From assembly GCA_030280995.1 (NCBI GenBank), contig JASXTE010000017.1, positions 21,133,998 through 21,197,997 of the forward strand: a DNA stretch of 64,000 bases, in the 5' to 3' direction. This document shows positions 1-10,623 of the stretch, one piece after another (within the stretch, counting starts at the first letter, position 1; the number at the start of each line of letters is the position of its first letter). This DNA is from Hemileia vastatrix (Eukaryota; Basidiomycota; Pucciniomycetes; Pucciniales; Zaghouaniaceae). The translations under genes were made by a program, and so were the position numbers. A model generated the notes under the pieces. That model was not told the origin of the DNA, made no database searches, and was given only the letters and a program-made list of their open reading frames with translations.

Positions 1-5
1 ATTTA

Positions 6-1106
6 TTGACAAAATTTGGCATAAAACTAGATCCTGCAAACAGTTGTTTCACCATAGGAGTGAATGGTAAAAGAAAATTCAAAATATGTTCTGAAAATTC
101 AGTATATGCCATTTCTCCTAGAGAAGAACAACTGCAAGGTGGAAGAGCCACCAATGAAGTGGGTAAATCGGAAAATGAAATCCAAAAGGCCTCTTTCAGT
201 CCTCAACTCTCAAAAATTGAAGAAGAAGATATTTTGAGATTGATTAAATCATATCCTATGGCATTTGCTCATGGTTCAAATGAACTAGGATTGGTCAAAG
301 ACCATGAGATGAAAATCTCTTTAAGCTGTGATCTGGATAATATTCCTGGCAGCTTAAAAAAGAAACCTTACCCAGAATCTCCTTCAAAAAGGAAAGATAT
401 TGAAGACAATATAAAATTGTTGTTGGAAATTGGTATTGTTGAAAAGGTGGACACAACACCTAAGTATTGTGTCATTTCACCAGTATTAATCTCTTATGAA
501 AAAGATAAGGCAAGATTATGCGGTGATTATAGAGCTCTGAATACATACACAGTAGATGATATTTACCCTCTACCAAGGATAGCTTCTATCCATGCTACCT
601 TACAAGGAGAAAAATATATTTCCTGTCTTGATGGGAACAAGGGTTACCACCAGATTCCTGTGGAAAGAAATTCTCTAAATTACTTATTAATAACCACACA
701 TATGGGTATATATAAGTATGTGAGAATGCCATTTGGCCCAAAGAATGCCCCTTCAGTCTTCGAAAAATTGATGGATAGTGTCTTTCATCAGGAAATGGTT
801 GAAGGATGGCTATTGGTCTATATTGATGACATCATAGTGTTTTCAAAAACATATGATGAACATTTAAATCACCTGAAAAGAGTCTTTCAAAAAATGGATG
901 AAATTAATATGACAATTGCATTAAAGAAATGTAAGTTTGGATTTCAATCCTTGAAAGTACTTGGACATGTTGTATCTGGATTACAAATTTGTGTTGACCA
1001 GAATAAGGTGGCAGCAATTAAAAACATTGGGATACCTAAAAATGTAAAAGTGGTTCAAAGTTTTTTGGGTATGTGTGGATATTATAGACAATATATTAAA
1101 AATTAA
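6..1106 (+). pseudogene. pol: A1 Pol: protease tail and reverse transcriptase
   Basis: This frame starts in the last part of the retropepsin domain and runs through a Ty3/gypsy reverse transcriptase. The RT blocks are in order: the IEDNIKLLLEIGIVEKV region, DYRALNTYTVDDIYPLPRI, LDGNKGYHQIPV, MPFGPKNAPSVFEKLMD, the catalytic VYIDDIIVFSKTY near 820-831, and VLGHVVSGL. The YIDD box is intact, unlike the A3 copy, where it is YIDG. The frame ends at a TAA (1104-1106) where A3 has an open codon (YYRQYIKN then CQS), so the stop is a premature mutation. The true start is upstream of the window. Confidence 0.9.
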
Positions 1107-2144
1107 CAATCCATTGCAGCCCCTTTAACAACATTAATCAGGAAGAATGAAGCTTTCATTTGGAATAATGAAAGACAACACGCCTTTAATAAATTAAAGG
1201 AATGTTTAATGTCAGCTCCAATATTGGGACTGCCAGATTTCACCCTACTTTTTATCTTGTACACTGATGCAAGTTTCATAGGTTTGGGTGCTGCTTTAAA
1301 GCAGAAACAGATAATAAATGGAAAATTATCTGAAGTAGTTATCTGTTATATATCCAGAACCTTAAGAAAAACAGAATTAAGGTATGGTGCCACACAGCTA
1401 GAATTTTTAGCCGTGGTGTGGGCTTTGGAGAAACTTCATTCCTATCTGGAAGACCAGAAGTTTGAGCTTATAACAGATTGCAGTGCAGTAAAATCATTAC
1501 TGAACATGAAAACACCTAATAGGCACATTTTTAGATGGCAACTAGCTGTACAAGAGTACAGAGGAAGAATGACAATCACTCACAGAGCAAGAACATTGTA
1601 TTCAAATGTGGATTTATTATCCAGAAGTCCTTTGCCAAATGATGCTGACAACCCAGCTTATGTACCTGAAAATGAGGTTATACATATATTTGGGATTTAT
1701 ATAGTGGATTTAGAAGAAGAGTTTATGCAAACTATATCTGAAAATTATTCATCTGATAAAGATTTGTCTAAACTATCTACCATTCTTAATGATCCAACAA
1801 ATGCCTCCATGAGTGCATTAATTAAAACCTTGCCTCCAAAGTATAAAAATGCGTTGGAAAAAGGTAAACTATCAATTGAAGATGGATATATATATTACAG
1901 GAAAAAGTTAAGCAATGTAATAGTAATACAACCTTCTATGAAAGAGTTAATGTTGAGTACTTGTCATGATGACATCTTAGCTGGTCATTTTGACTTTAAC
2001 AAAACATTAACCAGAGTTAAAAATACAGCCTGGTGGATAAACATGAAAGAGGATGTACAAAAATACATTGAAACATGTGAATCTTTTCAGAAATCTAAGA
2101 GATTAACTGGGAAGAGAGCTGGGTTGTTACAACAAATAGAGTAG
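1107..2144 (+). pseudogene. pol: A1 Pol: RNase H and integrase zinc-binding region
   Basis: Continues the pol frame after the internal stop. The RNase H domain shows YTDASFIGLG, the E of ATQLEFLAVVWALE and TDCSAVKSLL, followed by the tether HIFRWQLAVQEYRGRMTITH. The integrase N-terminal HHCC finger follows (CHDDILAGHFD then YIETCESF). The last zinc ligand reads CESF here but CDSC in A3, so one cysteine is lost. The block ends at a TAG (2142-2144) where A3 has CAA. Confidence 0.85.
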
Positions 2145-3253
2145 CCAAAAGCTCCATGGGAAATTATAAAAATGGATTTTGTAACTGGCTTGCCATTAGC
2201 AGGAAAAGAAAGTTTCAATTCTTGCTGGGTAATAGTGGATAGATTAACAAAAATGTGTAAGTTTATCCCTACCCATAAAGAGGTATCTGCTAAAGACTTG
2301 GTGTTACTATGGTGGACTCAGATGATGAATACTGCTGGGTTCCCCAAAGCCATAATCTCTGACAGAGATCCTAAATTTACTTCAGAGTTCTGGACATCTT
2401 TGATGGAAGTATCAGGTGGTCAATTAAAATTGTCTACAGCACACCATCCACAAACTGATGGGCTGGCTAAGAGGATGATACAAACTCTAGAAGACATGAT
2501 AAGAAGATATTGTGCCTTTGGATTAGAATACAAAGACATGAGAAATTCACACATGACTGGGTAACATTAATTCCTGGCCTTGAATTTGCTTATAATAGCA
2601 CAACTCATTCTGTAACAGAGAAGAAACCATTTGAACTCTGGCTGGGATACGTACCAAATACCCCAGTAAATCATTTAAATAAATTACCAAGGTTGGATAT
2701 ACACCCTGGCACTAAATCCTTTATTCATATGAAACAAATGTGTAGAAAGCATGCAGAAGAATGCATCCAAAAAGCGTTTGAATATGAAAAGAAAAGGTGG
2801 GACAAATCTCATAAAGAATTTGGATTCAAAAAGGGAGATGAAGTCCTCATATCAACACTACATTTTAACTTACAAGGTAATGTTAAATTAAAGGATCCCT
2901 TTGTAGGACCTTTAGTAGTAAGTAAGATGGTTGGGAATAATGCAGTGGAAGTCATATTATATGCTCCATATGATAGGAAACATCCAGTTTTCCCTATCTC
3001 ATTATTAAAACCTTACCATGCAAATGATCCTGACTTATTTCCAAAAAGAAGGGGAAGGCCTAAAAAGCAACCTGATGAAATTGTGGAAAAAGCAGAGATT
3101 GAAAAAATACTCAAGAAAAGAATCCTTACTAAAGAAAAAGGAGCTGATTATTTACTAAGATTTAAAGGGAAATCAAATGAATTTGATAAATGGATACCTG
3201 AAAAAGAAATTTCTAATTTATCCACTCTTCTTAAAAAATTTAAACAGAAATAA
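2145..3253 (+). pseudogene. pol: A1 Pol: integrase core and C-terminal chromodomain
   Basis: The integrase catalytic core begins at MDFVTGLPLAG (first Asp) and has ISDRDPKFTSEFW (second Asp). The third catalytic position reads DGLAKRMIQT with Lys (AAG, 2469-2471), where A3 has Glu, so the DDE triad is broken. A frameshift near 2535 moves the frame; the product continues with FTHDWVTLIPGLEFAYNST and ends at 3253. The last ~55 residues (EIEKILKKRILTKEKG, LLRFKGKSNEFDKWIPEKEI) look like a chromodomain, which in this class steers integration to heterochromatin. Confidence 0.88.
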
Positions 3254-3434
3254 ATTTCTGTTCCACCAGCTGAGGGGTTAAAAAACCAGTACTCATAATA
3301 TTTTATTATGTTTTATTTCTTTAAAGTTTAATCTTTAATGCTACAGATTTATTCTGAATACATGAAAATTACAAATTAATAAAATAAAATGTATAACTTA
3401 TCATTTTTTTTATTGTTTTTTTTGGGTGGGAGAG
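3254..3434 (+). other. A1 3' untranslated stretch with polypurine-like tract
   Basis: AT-rich non-coding link between the pol stop and the 3' LTR. It ends in a T-run and then GGGTGGGAGAG, directly before the LTR start, in the place of a plus-strand primer. A3 has the same layout (GGGTGATGGAG before its LTR). Confidence 0.6.
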
Positions 3435-4935
3435 TGGCAGCCTGTATATCTCCAGGACTGAGTAAAAAGTGATTATAAGTTATGTTAAACACATGAACTA
3501 TACATGGGAATAATAAATAAGAGTACACAAATAGTATACATAAGTAAAATTATGATAATTCACAAAAAATGCCATTATAACACCTTATATACACGCATAT
3601 ATCCACCTTTTATTGGTCTTATGTACTTAATATTAAGTTGGAATATGTTAGGGTAATCTTAAGAACCTTAAGTATAAGGCTACATAATTTTTAAGTACAC
3701 TTAAAGCTGTTATATTCATTGTTTTATGCAAAAAACAAGAAATGCGCTTTATTTCACTTAAAAGTTGACTATATGCGCTATAAAATTGAGAAAATCAAAA
3801 TTGCGCTTTGACAGATCAATTGGGCTTATTTAGAACTATTGATTTGGCTATTTAAATGTATAAAAATAACACTTTTCAAATTTGGTGTTTTTTATGCCAG
3901 AAATGGCTTCTGTGTACTGGCCACATACTGCCTGCTTTTTTCCCGTGTGAATAGCTTCATTTTTAGCAAAGTTAGCTTTTTCACACTATAATTACCCCAC
4001 ATTCTACGCCCACTGTGGGGAAACACACTAAAATAGGCGACAGGCACTTATTTAGTGTCCTAGCTTAATTAATAATGCATTGACCTTGTTTATATGCACT
4101 GATTTCATTAATAACCTCACTCTTGGAACTTTATTTCATCACCACGCTTAAATTCACCTAATTTTAGTCAAGGATTTACCTGTGCAAGCGCCTGCCAAGA
4201 ACTGCATGTAGTTACCCCACATCTCACGCTCTTTTTTAAGTTTTTGGGTGGTTTCTCAGTTAATTTTGGTTATTTTTGAATGGGAATTTCACGTAGTATA
4301 ATGTCAGGATTAGCCCCATTATTTCTACAGTAAATCCCCCTTATTATTAAGCTATTATTAACCTTAAAAAGTCTCCTTTAGTCTTTAATATTATTGTTTT
4401 ATACGCATATACTCTCTTTTTGTCTTTTTCTTTAATTTTGATGGATTTTCCTTCTTATTATAGTATTTTGGCGGTTGTTACTTGTTTAATTATGTCATGG
4501 GTCACTGGGGATGTTGATGGAAAGGTCTATTAGTTGTTTTGAGGCGTCATTAACTGTGTATTGAATGGTATATCAAGGGATTTATTGGGTAACTCAGTGT
4601 GTATAAAAGGAGGAGGTTTTTGGGTCTTGTTTCTACATTCTTTATCATTACAATTTAACCAATATAACCAAATCAATTACAATACATATCAATTATTACT
4701 TTTATAAGACTTTTGAATAGTATCTGAATTTATATAATCTATTTTTCTACCAACTATAAAGATTGTAAGACATATATAAGAATAGTGAGAATTATATTAC
4801 TGAGACCTTTATATTTGATTTTATTATACACTTTAGTGGATTAAGACTACAGTATTCATATTGGACCATAAAAATCTTCTAGACAACTGACTATTCAAGC
4901 TAGTTCACGTCCTTGTACTTGACCTTAGCCTGACA
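3435..4935 (+). repeat. 3' LTR of A1, 1501 bp
   Basis: Starts TGGCAGCCTGTATATC (TGTCAGCC in the related A2 LTR) and ends GACCTTAGCCTGACA. The same sequence, reverse-complemented, forms the A2 5' LTR at 15304-16295 plus 27134-27644, which fixes both borders. The ends form the short inverted repeat TGTCAG/CTGACA. The U3 part carries GTATAAAAGGAGG. Confidence 0.92.
4602..4610 (+). promoter_or_regulatory. TATA box of the A1 LTR
   Basis: TATAAAAGG lies about 330 bp from the LTR end and is kept in the A2 LTR (complement 15628-15636). It is the likely core promoter of the A1/A2 subfamily; transcription would start about 30 bp downstream. Confidence 0.6.
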
Positions 4936-5602
4936 GTAGCCATAATATTCTGAGAGTGTTCTAATTTTTTTTCTAAATTTCTAATCTCAGAGTTTAATCT
5001 TTTATTCTCATTGATTAATTCATTATTTGAATTTTCAATAATTTTTAATCTATTGGCTGTTGTACTCAATGATTGTGTTAGCTGTAATAATACCTTTTCT
5101 GTATTATTTTTTGACTCTTTTGAGAACTTTTCCAATTTTTCAATTCTCAAGAATAATTTACTTATTATTTTTGATTCCATTGGATTTTCTTTTAAAAAAT
5201 ATTCTATTTTTTCTGTGTCCAACTCAGAAGACTCATTATTTGATTTTTTTGATTCCAACTTTATATTAATAGTATTATCCTGGTGATCAATAAAACTATT
5301 TACATTGTCCTCATCTAAAGACAAGTTTAACATGTGATTATCAAATGAATAATTTTTTAAATCCTCATCAATTTTATCCAATAATTTCCTATCAATCTCA
5401 CTACCTATAAGTAATTCATTTTTAGGCTGATACAATTGATCATAAGAAGTTGGATGACTTACCAAGGTCTTATCCCACTTCCCCTGCCTCTCCTTGCCTT
5501 TCCCCTGTAAGGGTAACTGCTGGATCCCTGTTGAGATGGGTTGTTGTATTTTTGGGCATACTGATCCCACTTCCATTTGCTGACTGTTATTTTTTGGTCC
5601 TC
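4936..5602 (-). pseudogene. A2 gag-region ORF2, C-terminal part (coiled coil)
   Basis: Distal part of the second gag-region frame of A2, homologous to A3 38603-39598. It contains MEVGSVCPK near its start, then IDRKLLDKIDEDLKN, an acidic middle, and a long heptad-rich segment (RIEKLEKFSKESKNNTEKV, NNELINENKRLNSEIRNLEK) that should form a coiled coil. No known enzyme motif is visible. The frame is cut by the A1 insertion after LEHSQNIMA; the last codons to 4905 run into the A1 LTR and are not native. The frame is open across the B1 insertion once that element is removed. Confidence 0.75.
5459..5602 (-). CDS. A2 ORF1 (MEGQ frame), C-terminal exon-like part after B1 removal
   Basis: Continuation of the frame that starts at 14649. 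With one TTCTG copy kept, 14347-14649 plus 5459-5602 gives 447 nt, a clean 149-codon frame ending in TAA. The end is basic and aromatic (YPYRGKARRGRGSGIRPW). It overlaps ORF2, which reads the same bases in the -1 frame. Function unknown; the overlap is kept in A3. Confidence 0.55.
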   Translation of the reverse strand, partial: EDQKITVSKWKWDQYAQKYNNPSQQGSSSYPYRGKARRGRGSGIRPW

Positions 5603-5607
5603 TTCTG

Positions 5608-6647
5608 TGTCACCGGACGACCTACGCACAAGGTCGAGGATGTTCCTGTAAGTGAGATGAGGGATTTTTAGAAACTTCTTCGAAGCACAGAGGAATGATT
5701 CGAGGAAATGATTCGAAGGTCACTCGAAGTAATAGCTATAGGTTCGAGGTTCGATCGAGAAGAATTATAAACTAGTTCCAAGGTAATAATAATTCTTAAA
5801 ATCTCACGAAGGGTCGGAAACTCAATAATCAAAATTTTAGGATTTAGAAATGAATATTTGAGAAGGTAAAAGAAAGATACAATAACAATGATTTAACTTT
5901 TAAGGTTTTTACCACTATTAATGTAAATATGATATTATAATTTAATTCTAAGGAATATCGAACCAAATACTCAACTCCTTTTATATCCTTTGTTCCTCCT
6001 CGCATTGACCTCCCTTCCATCACAGCATTCCCGCTCCATTGACCATTACTAACATACACTTAGACCCTCTCTACTAAATATCCGTTCATGCTCAATTTGT
6101 CCCTCTTAATTAATTAACAACTTTAATGGAAAAAAAACTACTACTATACTATTTCATTGATCCTAGCGCTGTGCGTCGCTTATTGAAAAGGACTCACCAC
6201 ACAATATGGGGGGCGGACTTGCTAGCAAGTCCGCAACCTTGGACCCAAACTCACCATAGATTGAACACACATTGAGCTATTGATAAAGGAGCCATACAAT
6301 CAGGAATGAACACCACTCAGAAGAACAGTTTTAGGTGGGTGTTCAAGTAGAGTTTAGTATGGGTTCAGTATGAGTTCAGTCTGAGTTCCATCTGAGTTCC
6401 ATCTGAGTTCAGGTTGAGGACTTGCTAGCAAGTCCACCCCCTATATTGCGTAGTGACTAAGGTACCCTATTGGGAGATTGACTAATTTAGATTTAGAGTT
6501 TAGGCTAGCCCAGTTAAATAGCAGTACACAAAGGAAAATTGCAGTTGCTATGGAGAATTGCTTTCTGCGCTTCGAGTATAGATTTAGGACTCAATATTAT
6601 TGATTTGTTGAGTTAATTTCGCTTTGAGTGTCGCGTGGCGCATGAAA
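5608..6647 (-). repeat. 3' LTR of B1, 1040 bp including a MITE
   Basis: On the plus strand it starts TGTCACCGGACGACC and ends GTGTCGCGTGGCGCATGAAA, a decayed form of GTGTCACGTGGCGCGTGACA. Without the 261 bp MITE and its 3 bp duplication it is 776 bp, exactly the length of its partner. The end contains a CACGTG-type palindrome in intact copies. Confidence 0.93.
6195..6455. mobile_element. 261 bp MITE with CACTA-like termini inside the B1 LTR
   Basis: Absent from the partner LTR at 13571-14346. The ends are inverted repeats of about 40 bp: CACCACACAATATGGGGG on the left and, read inward from the right, CACTACGCAATATAGGGGG. Each terminal repeat includes the 18 bp perfect palindrome GGACTTGCTAGCAAGTCC. 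The flanks are ACT (6192-6194 and 6456-6458), a 3 bp target duplication. The interior has a short tandem repeat of a GAGTTCMRTCT-like unit (about 6345-6415). CACTA ends plus a 3 bp duplication suggest mobilisation by an EnSpm/CMC transposase; no transposase is encoded. Confidence 0.85.
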
Positions 6648-6657
6648 GATGCCCGGG

Positions 6658-6666
6658 TATAAAAAA
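6658..6666 (+). promoter_or_regulatory. TATA box of the B1 antisense gene
   Basis: TATAAAAAA lies 11 bp outside the LTR end and 98 bp before the ATG at 6756. B2 has TATAATAAT at 48852 (100 bp before its ATG) and B3 has TATAAAACT at 45650 (72 bp before). All follow a GATGCCCGGG-like or related sequence. A classical polypurine tract for the minus-strand element is not visible here; the promoter occupies that place. Confidence 0.55.
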
Positions 6667-6755
6667 TGCGAACTCCGTTGAGCTTGAACCATCTTCCCAC
6701 ACTAATTTCCATTGTCTAATACTTTTTCCCTCATCTCTCAATTATTTATTTTATA

Positions 6756-7707
6756 ATGAACTGCCCTACTCCCACACCCACGCCTCCACACCCTAAAGCG
6801 GATGGGGGAATAATCTCATGACAGTTTTCACAGACTTGCACGGCTTGTGAAAGCATGAAATATTTCTGTGTCGAAAGTACGGTGACTTGAGGCCCTCGCC
6901 AGAAATGCGAGTTTTGCCGTTGGTGGCGAGTGGCGTGCGATGCGTTGACGAAGAACGCGGAAATCGAAAAACGATTTACAAAAACAAAATTTTGGGTAGT
7001 TCAGAAGACCAAAGAGGTGGTTGAAGACATTTGGGATGTCTTGATCGAAGATGAACAATTGGTGGGGGAAAATGATAAGGAGATGAACAATGAGATCTCA
7101 ACCTGGGTAACCCAGGCCACAAGTTCGAAGCGAGGTGTCGAGGAAGAGGTCGACAAATTGGTGGAGGAGGATGAAGATGAAGTCCCTGTTCCAGGGCGGG
7201 CACCCAAGAAACGACGGGTGGTCATCGAGGACCATGAGGAAGAGAGAGAGGCAGAAGTCGAAGTGGCGCCCAGGTTATTTCTGGAGCCTGATCCCATCTT
7301 CGAGGTAAGTTTTAATTGTTTTATTTCAAGGATGAAGTTACTGATGAGTCTTGTTTTAGACATCGAATAACCTGGAAGAGCCGATTGCGGAACCTGCGCC
7401 GGTTATACCAACTGAGGAAAACCCTCCAGCCACGGAAGTAGTTGAAGAGCCCGAAGACACCCTGGACCAGTTGTGGTCGAAGAAACTTTGTCAAGGTCGA
7501 CGAGTAAGGTTCGCGGAAGAACTATGTGGGGAGGTCGACACTATTATTGACGCTACTTCCTTCGACGTGGCGGAGGAGCTCTTGGAGATTGGAGAGGTGG
7601 TTCCGGTAGGAGAGGAGGAGGTATTTGATAAATGCAGGAAGGAGATAAGGGTAGTTTTGGAGAAAATGAAAAGATTGGTTCGAGAAAAATTAAAAGAAAA
7701 AATTTGA
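6756..7707 (+). pseudogene. B1 antisense gene: Zn2Cys6-like nuclear protein, one intron
   Basis: Exon 1 is 6756-7304 (183 codons), intron 7305-7359 (55 nt, GTAAGT start, TTACTGATG branch-like site, TTTTAG end), exon 2 7360-7707 (116 codons with stop). The predicted protein has a P-rich start, then CTACESMKYFC, a 12-residue gap and CEFCRWWRVAC, which is the spacing CX2CX6CX12CX2CX6C of a fungal Zn(II)2Cys6 cluster. There follow KTKEVVEDIWD, an acidic run, the basic patch APKKRRVV, QGRRVRFAEEL and a charged helical C-terminus. The gene runs opposite to gag-pol. Two stops (near 6816 and 6889), both apparently CGA to TGA, inactivate this copy. A DNA-binding or regulatory role is inference. Confidence 0.75.
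7305..7359 (+). other. Spliceosomal intron of the B1 antisense gene
   Basis: GTAAGT donor, TTACTGATG branch-site-like sequence, acceptor TTTTAG, 55 nt. It interrupts in phase 0 (GAG | ACA). Introns of 54 nt (49501-49554) and 56 nt (46242-46297) sit at the same point in B2 and B3 with the same donor, branch site and acceptor although the rest of the intron has drifted. Confidence 0.8.
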
Positions 7708-8664
7708 AATGAAAAGGAGATGGAAAGAAGTAGAAAAAAAAAATTGTATTTTAGTTTTATTTTATTTTTATTTTATTTTATTATTAGTATTATTTTTTTT
7801 ATTGTAGGGGAATGTTGTTAATTTTACAAGATTTGAGAGAGAGAAAAAGAAGAGAAAAAAAAAGAAAAAAGAAGTTTTAAATAAAAAATTTTAGAATTTG
7901 AAAGAAGAATTTTAAAGAAAGAAAAAAGGTTGTTTTAATTGAAGGAAGTTTTAGTGTTTTTAAAAGAAAAATTTTTATGTAAGAAAAGAGAGAGAAAAAG
8001 AAACGGTTTTTTGATTGAGATGAGTTTGTTAAATTGAGGATTTTAAATTTTTTTTTTTTTTCTTTTTTTTTTAAGAAATTTTAGTTTGAAAAAGAGGAGA
8101 AAGAAAAGAAAAAAACAAAGTGTAGAATTTAAGAGAGTTTGAAAAGAAGATTTATTTGTTTCAAAGAATTATTATAGGGAGATTCAGGGGTTGAAGTTAA
8201 GTTCGAGGAAATGGTCGTGCCATACAGGATTTGATGATTCGAAGGAAAGAAAGTCTTTAAAAGAGAGAATAAATTTTTTGAAAGAGAAATTTTTGAAGAG
8301 AATTTTAAATTTAAGAAAAGAATGTATTTAAAGAATTGAAGAAGAAAAGAAAGAAAATATTTAGAGAGATTTATGAGTTTTTTTATTTTATTTTATTATT
8401 TATGTTTATCCTATTTTATCTTATTTTATTTAATTTAATTTAATTTAATTTAATTTAATTTTAATTTTGATTTTATTTTATTTTATTTTATTTTATTTAA
8501 TTTTATTTTTGATTTTATTTTTAGTTGGTTTTGGAGGAAATTTATAGAAGGAGAAGAAAGAAAGATGAAGAGAGAAAAAAGAAAACAAGGCTAAGAAATT
8601 TAAGAGGTGTTTTAGATTTTAAAGAAAGAAAGAAAAAGAAAAAAAAAATTTAAGTAAAGAAATT
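7708..8664. other. A/G-rich low-complexity spacer between antisense gene and pol
   Basis: Dominated by GAAAGAAAAAG-type purine runs and TTTTA / TTTAA pentamer runs (about 8380-8520). No coding frame is supported. The antisense gene and pol converge on it, so it probably holds the terminators of both. B2 (49903-50838) and B3 (46622-47500) have an equivalent spacer. Confidence 0.7.
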
Positions 8665-9921
8665 TTAAGGTTTTGGTTTTAAAGGATATTTCGCATGAAA
8701 AGATTTTAGGAGTTCAGGAGTGTTAGAAACATTGATGGCTGGTTCCCAGGATGTTTTGTCTGAGTCATTGAGGAAGCCTTCCCATTCCACGAGGTATTGA
8801 AGTTTCCCCTTGCTTATTCTTGAATCAAGGATACGACTTACTTCCCACTCTAGATGATCTTCTACTTCGACCGGTTCCGGAGGGGGTTGGTTCTTGCCTG
8901 GGTATATTTCTCAAGCCAGTTCCAGGAGAGATACATGGAAAACAGGATGAATCGCCTGCCATTTAGGAGGTAACTTGAGTCGAAATGCAGTTTTAGAGAC
9001 TTCAGAGTTGATTTCGAACGGTCCCAAGCGCTTTTCAGCCAGTTTCTTTGATGGTCTTGTTGTTTGGATGTTTCGTGCATCAAGCCATACTTTGTCGCCT
9101 GGTTTAAAGGAAGGAGCAGATTGTCGATGTTTTTCGGCCTGTTCCTTGTATCTTCAAATCGCTGATTCCAAATTTGTTTTAAGTTCTTCTTGGAGTCGTG
9201 ATATAGTTCGAAGATAATGTTCCGCAGGATGATTAGTTCCTACATGAATTGAGTTGAATCGAGGATGTTGTCCATAAATGGTTTTGAAGGGAGATTGTTG
9301 TGTCGAAGAATGAGTCGAGTTATTATAAGCAAATTCGGCCAATGGTAGCCATGTGGTCCAATCGTCTTGTTGGTAACTAACATACATTCGAAGATATTGT
9401 TCAAAGATTTTGTTAACTCATTCTGTTTGACCATCGGTTTCAGGGTGATAGGCTGTGGAGAGATTCCTCGTGATATTGAGTTGTCAACACAGTTGGGTCC
9501 AGAATGTGGATACAAACAATGAGCCTCTATCTGAAATAATATCATTTGGTAAGCCGTGTTTAGAAAATACATATTCTAAAAACAATTTTGATAAATCTTC
9601 TGCTGTAGCAGTAGTAGTGGTTTTAATAAAAATAGACATTTTTGAAAATCTATCTACTATTACTAATATAGCATCAAAATCATTATAAATAGGAAGTTGA
9701 GAAATGAAATCCATTGATAAAGATTCCCAAGGTTTAGAGGGAATAGGAAGTGGTTGAAGCAACCCATGCCCTTGGTGACGGGGAGCCTTATTCCTATTAC
9801 ATTCGTAACAAGCTTTTATATAGGCCTTGATTTCCTTGGTCATACCTGGCCAGAAGAAATCCCTGTCTTTTAACTGGTAGGTTTTATCAACCCCAAAATG
9901 ACCAGCTAACGGAAAATCATG
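8665..9921 (-). pseudogene. pol: B1 Pol part 3: integrase and chromodomain
   Basis: Reads HHCC finger (HDFPLAGHFG, CYECNRNK), then the catalytic core with SMDFISQLP, ISDRGSLFVSTFW and AYHPETDGQTE, so the DDE triad is visible. The C-terminal part (GDKVWLDARNIQT, KLAEKRLGPFEI, WQAIHPVFHVSLLE) leads to a chromodomain (VEVEDHLEWEVSRILDSRI, LQYLVEWEGFLNDSDKTSWE) and ends at a TAA at 8665. Stops occur at WTQLC*Q, QTE*V, SAI*R and ELA*EIY. B2 has CGA at the first and last of these and AGA at the second. Confidence 0.88.
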
Positions 9922-10623
9922 TCAACTATTGAAAATCCATAATTTTATCTCATTGTTGTCGGGTATGACTACTCTACCTTCAAAGACTAATAGACCTGAT
10001 TCAATACTAAATCTTTTGGCCCCTTGCTTCGAGAGTATTTTGTATTTTAACCCTAAACAATAATCGTCCTTCGACTGAGCTTCGAGGATGTTGGATAGTG
10101 GATTTCGAAAAGATTGAATTGTCAACAAATTAAGTTGATGAGTCTTTAACATTGATTCATTGAAGATTGATTGCACATTTGCTGGGTTCTTGTCAGCAAA
10201 TGCGTCCCCCCGCTGTGGGTAAACGTCGTCCCGACGTGACAAGATATCTGGGACAATGCAGTTTTTTCCTGGGAGATAGGAAATAGAGAAAGAAAATTCA
10301 GACAAAAATTCAGCCCACCTGGCTTGACGCCTGGTTAACACTTTGGAAGACATGAAGTATTTCAAAACATTGTGATCTGTTAAAATTTGAAAAGGACTAT
10401 CTAGGCTGAGAAGAAAAGAACGCCATTTTTTAAGAAAATGGATAATAGCTAAAAGCTCTTTGTCATGAATTTCATAATTTAATTCCGCGGCTATGAGTTT
10501 GCGTGACTCAAAAGCAACAGGATGAAACAAATTTGTTTCAGGATTTAATTGGGAGATGACCCCTGCAATAGCATAATCGCTCGCATCTGTCTCAACTATT
10601 GTCAATGCCAAAGGATCAAAATG
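9922..10623 (-). pseudogene. pol: B1 Pol part 2: RNase H
   Basis: Ty3-type RNase H with VETDASDYAIAGVISQ, YEIHDKELLAIIHFLKKW and LTDHNVLKYF, followed by the connection segment (RWAEFLSEFSFSISYLPGKN, VPDILSRRDD). It removes the RNA strand during reverse transcription. It is in frame with the RT upstream, separated only by a TGA after TAPIL; B2 has the same TGA. It ends at a TGA in FNS*HD, where B2 has CGA. Confidence 0.88.

Larger units (their letters stand above)
1..4935 (+). mobile_element. Ty3/gypsy LTR retrotransposon A1, 5' part outside the window
   Basis: Plus-strand element entering from the left edge. It contains the protease tail, reverse transcriptase, RNase H, integrase and chromodomain, then a short 3' untranslated part and a 1.5 kb 3' LTR that ends in CTGACA. 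It sits inside the minus-strand gag of element A2: the A2 gag reading frame resumes directly at 4936. The first five bases after the LTR (GTAGC, 4936-4940) should be one copy of the target duplication; its partner lies outside the window. The pol frame has stops and a frameshift, so the copy is dead. Confidence 0.9.

Noticed and set aside
5844..6059. 71-codon minus-strand frame in the B LTR, repeated at 13807-14022
   Set aside because: It lies across the LTR promoter (its codons include the TATA box) and is absent or broken in the B2 and B3 LTRs.
6976..7363. Ser/Pro-rich minus-strand frames opposite the antisense gene
   Set aside because: Mirror of an acidic, Glu/Asp-rich coding strand; no start context or independent conservation.
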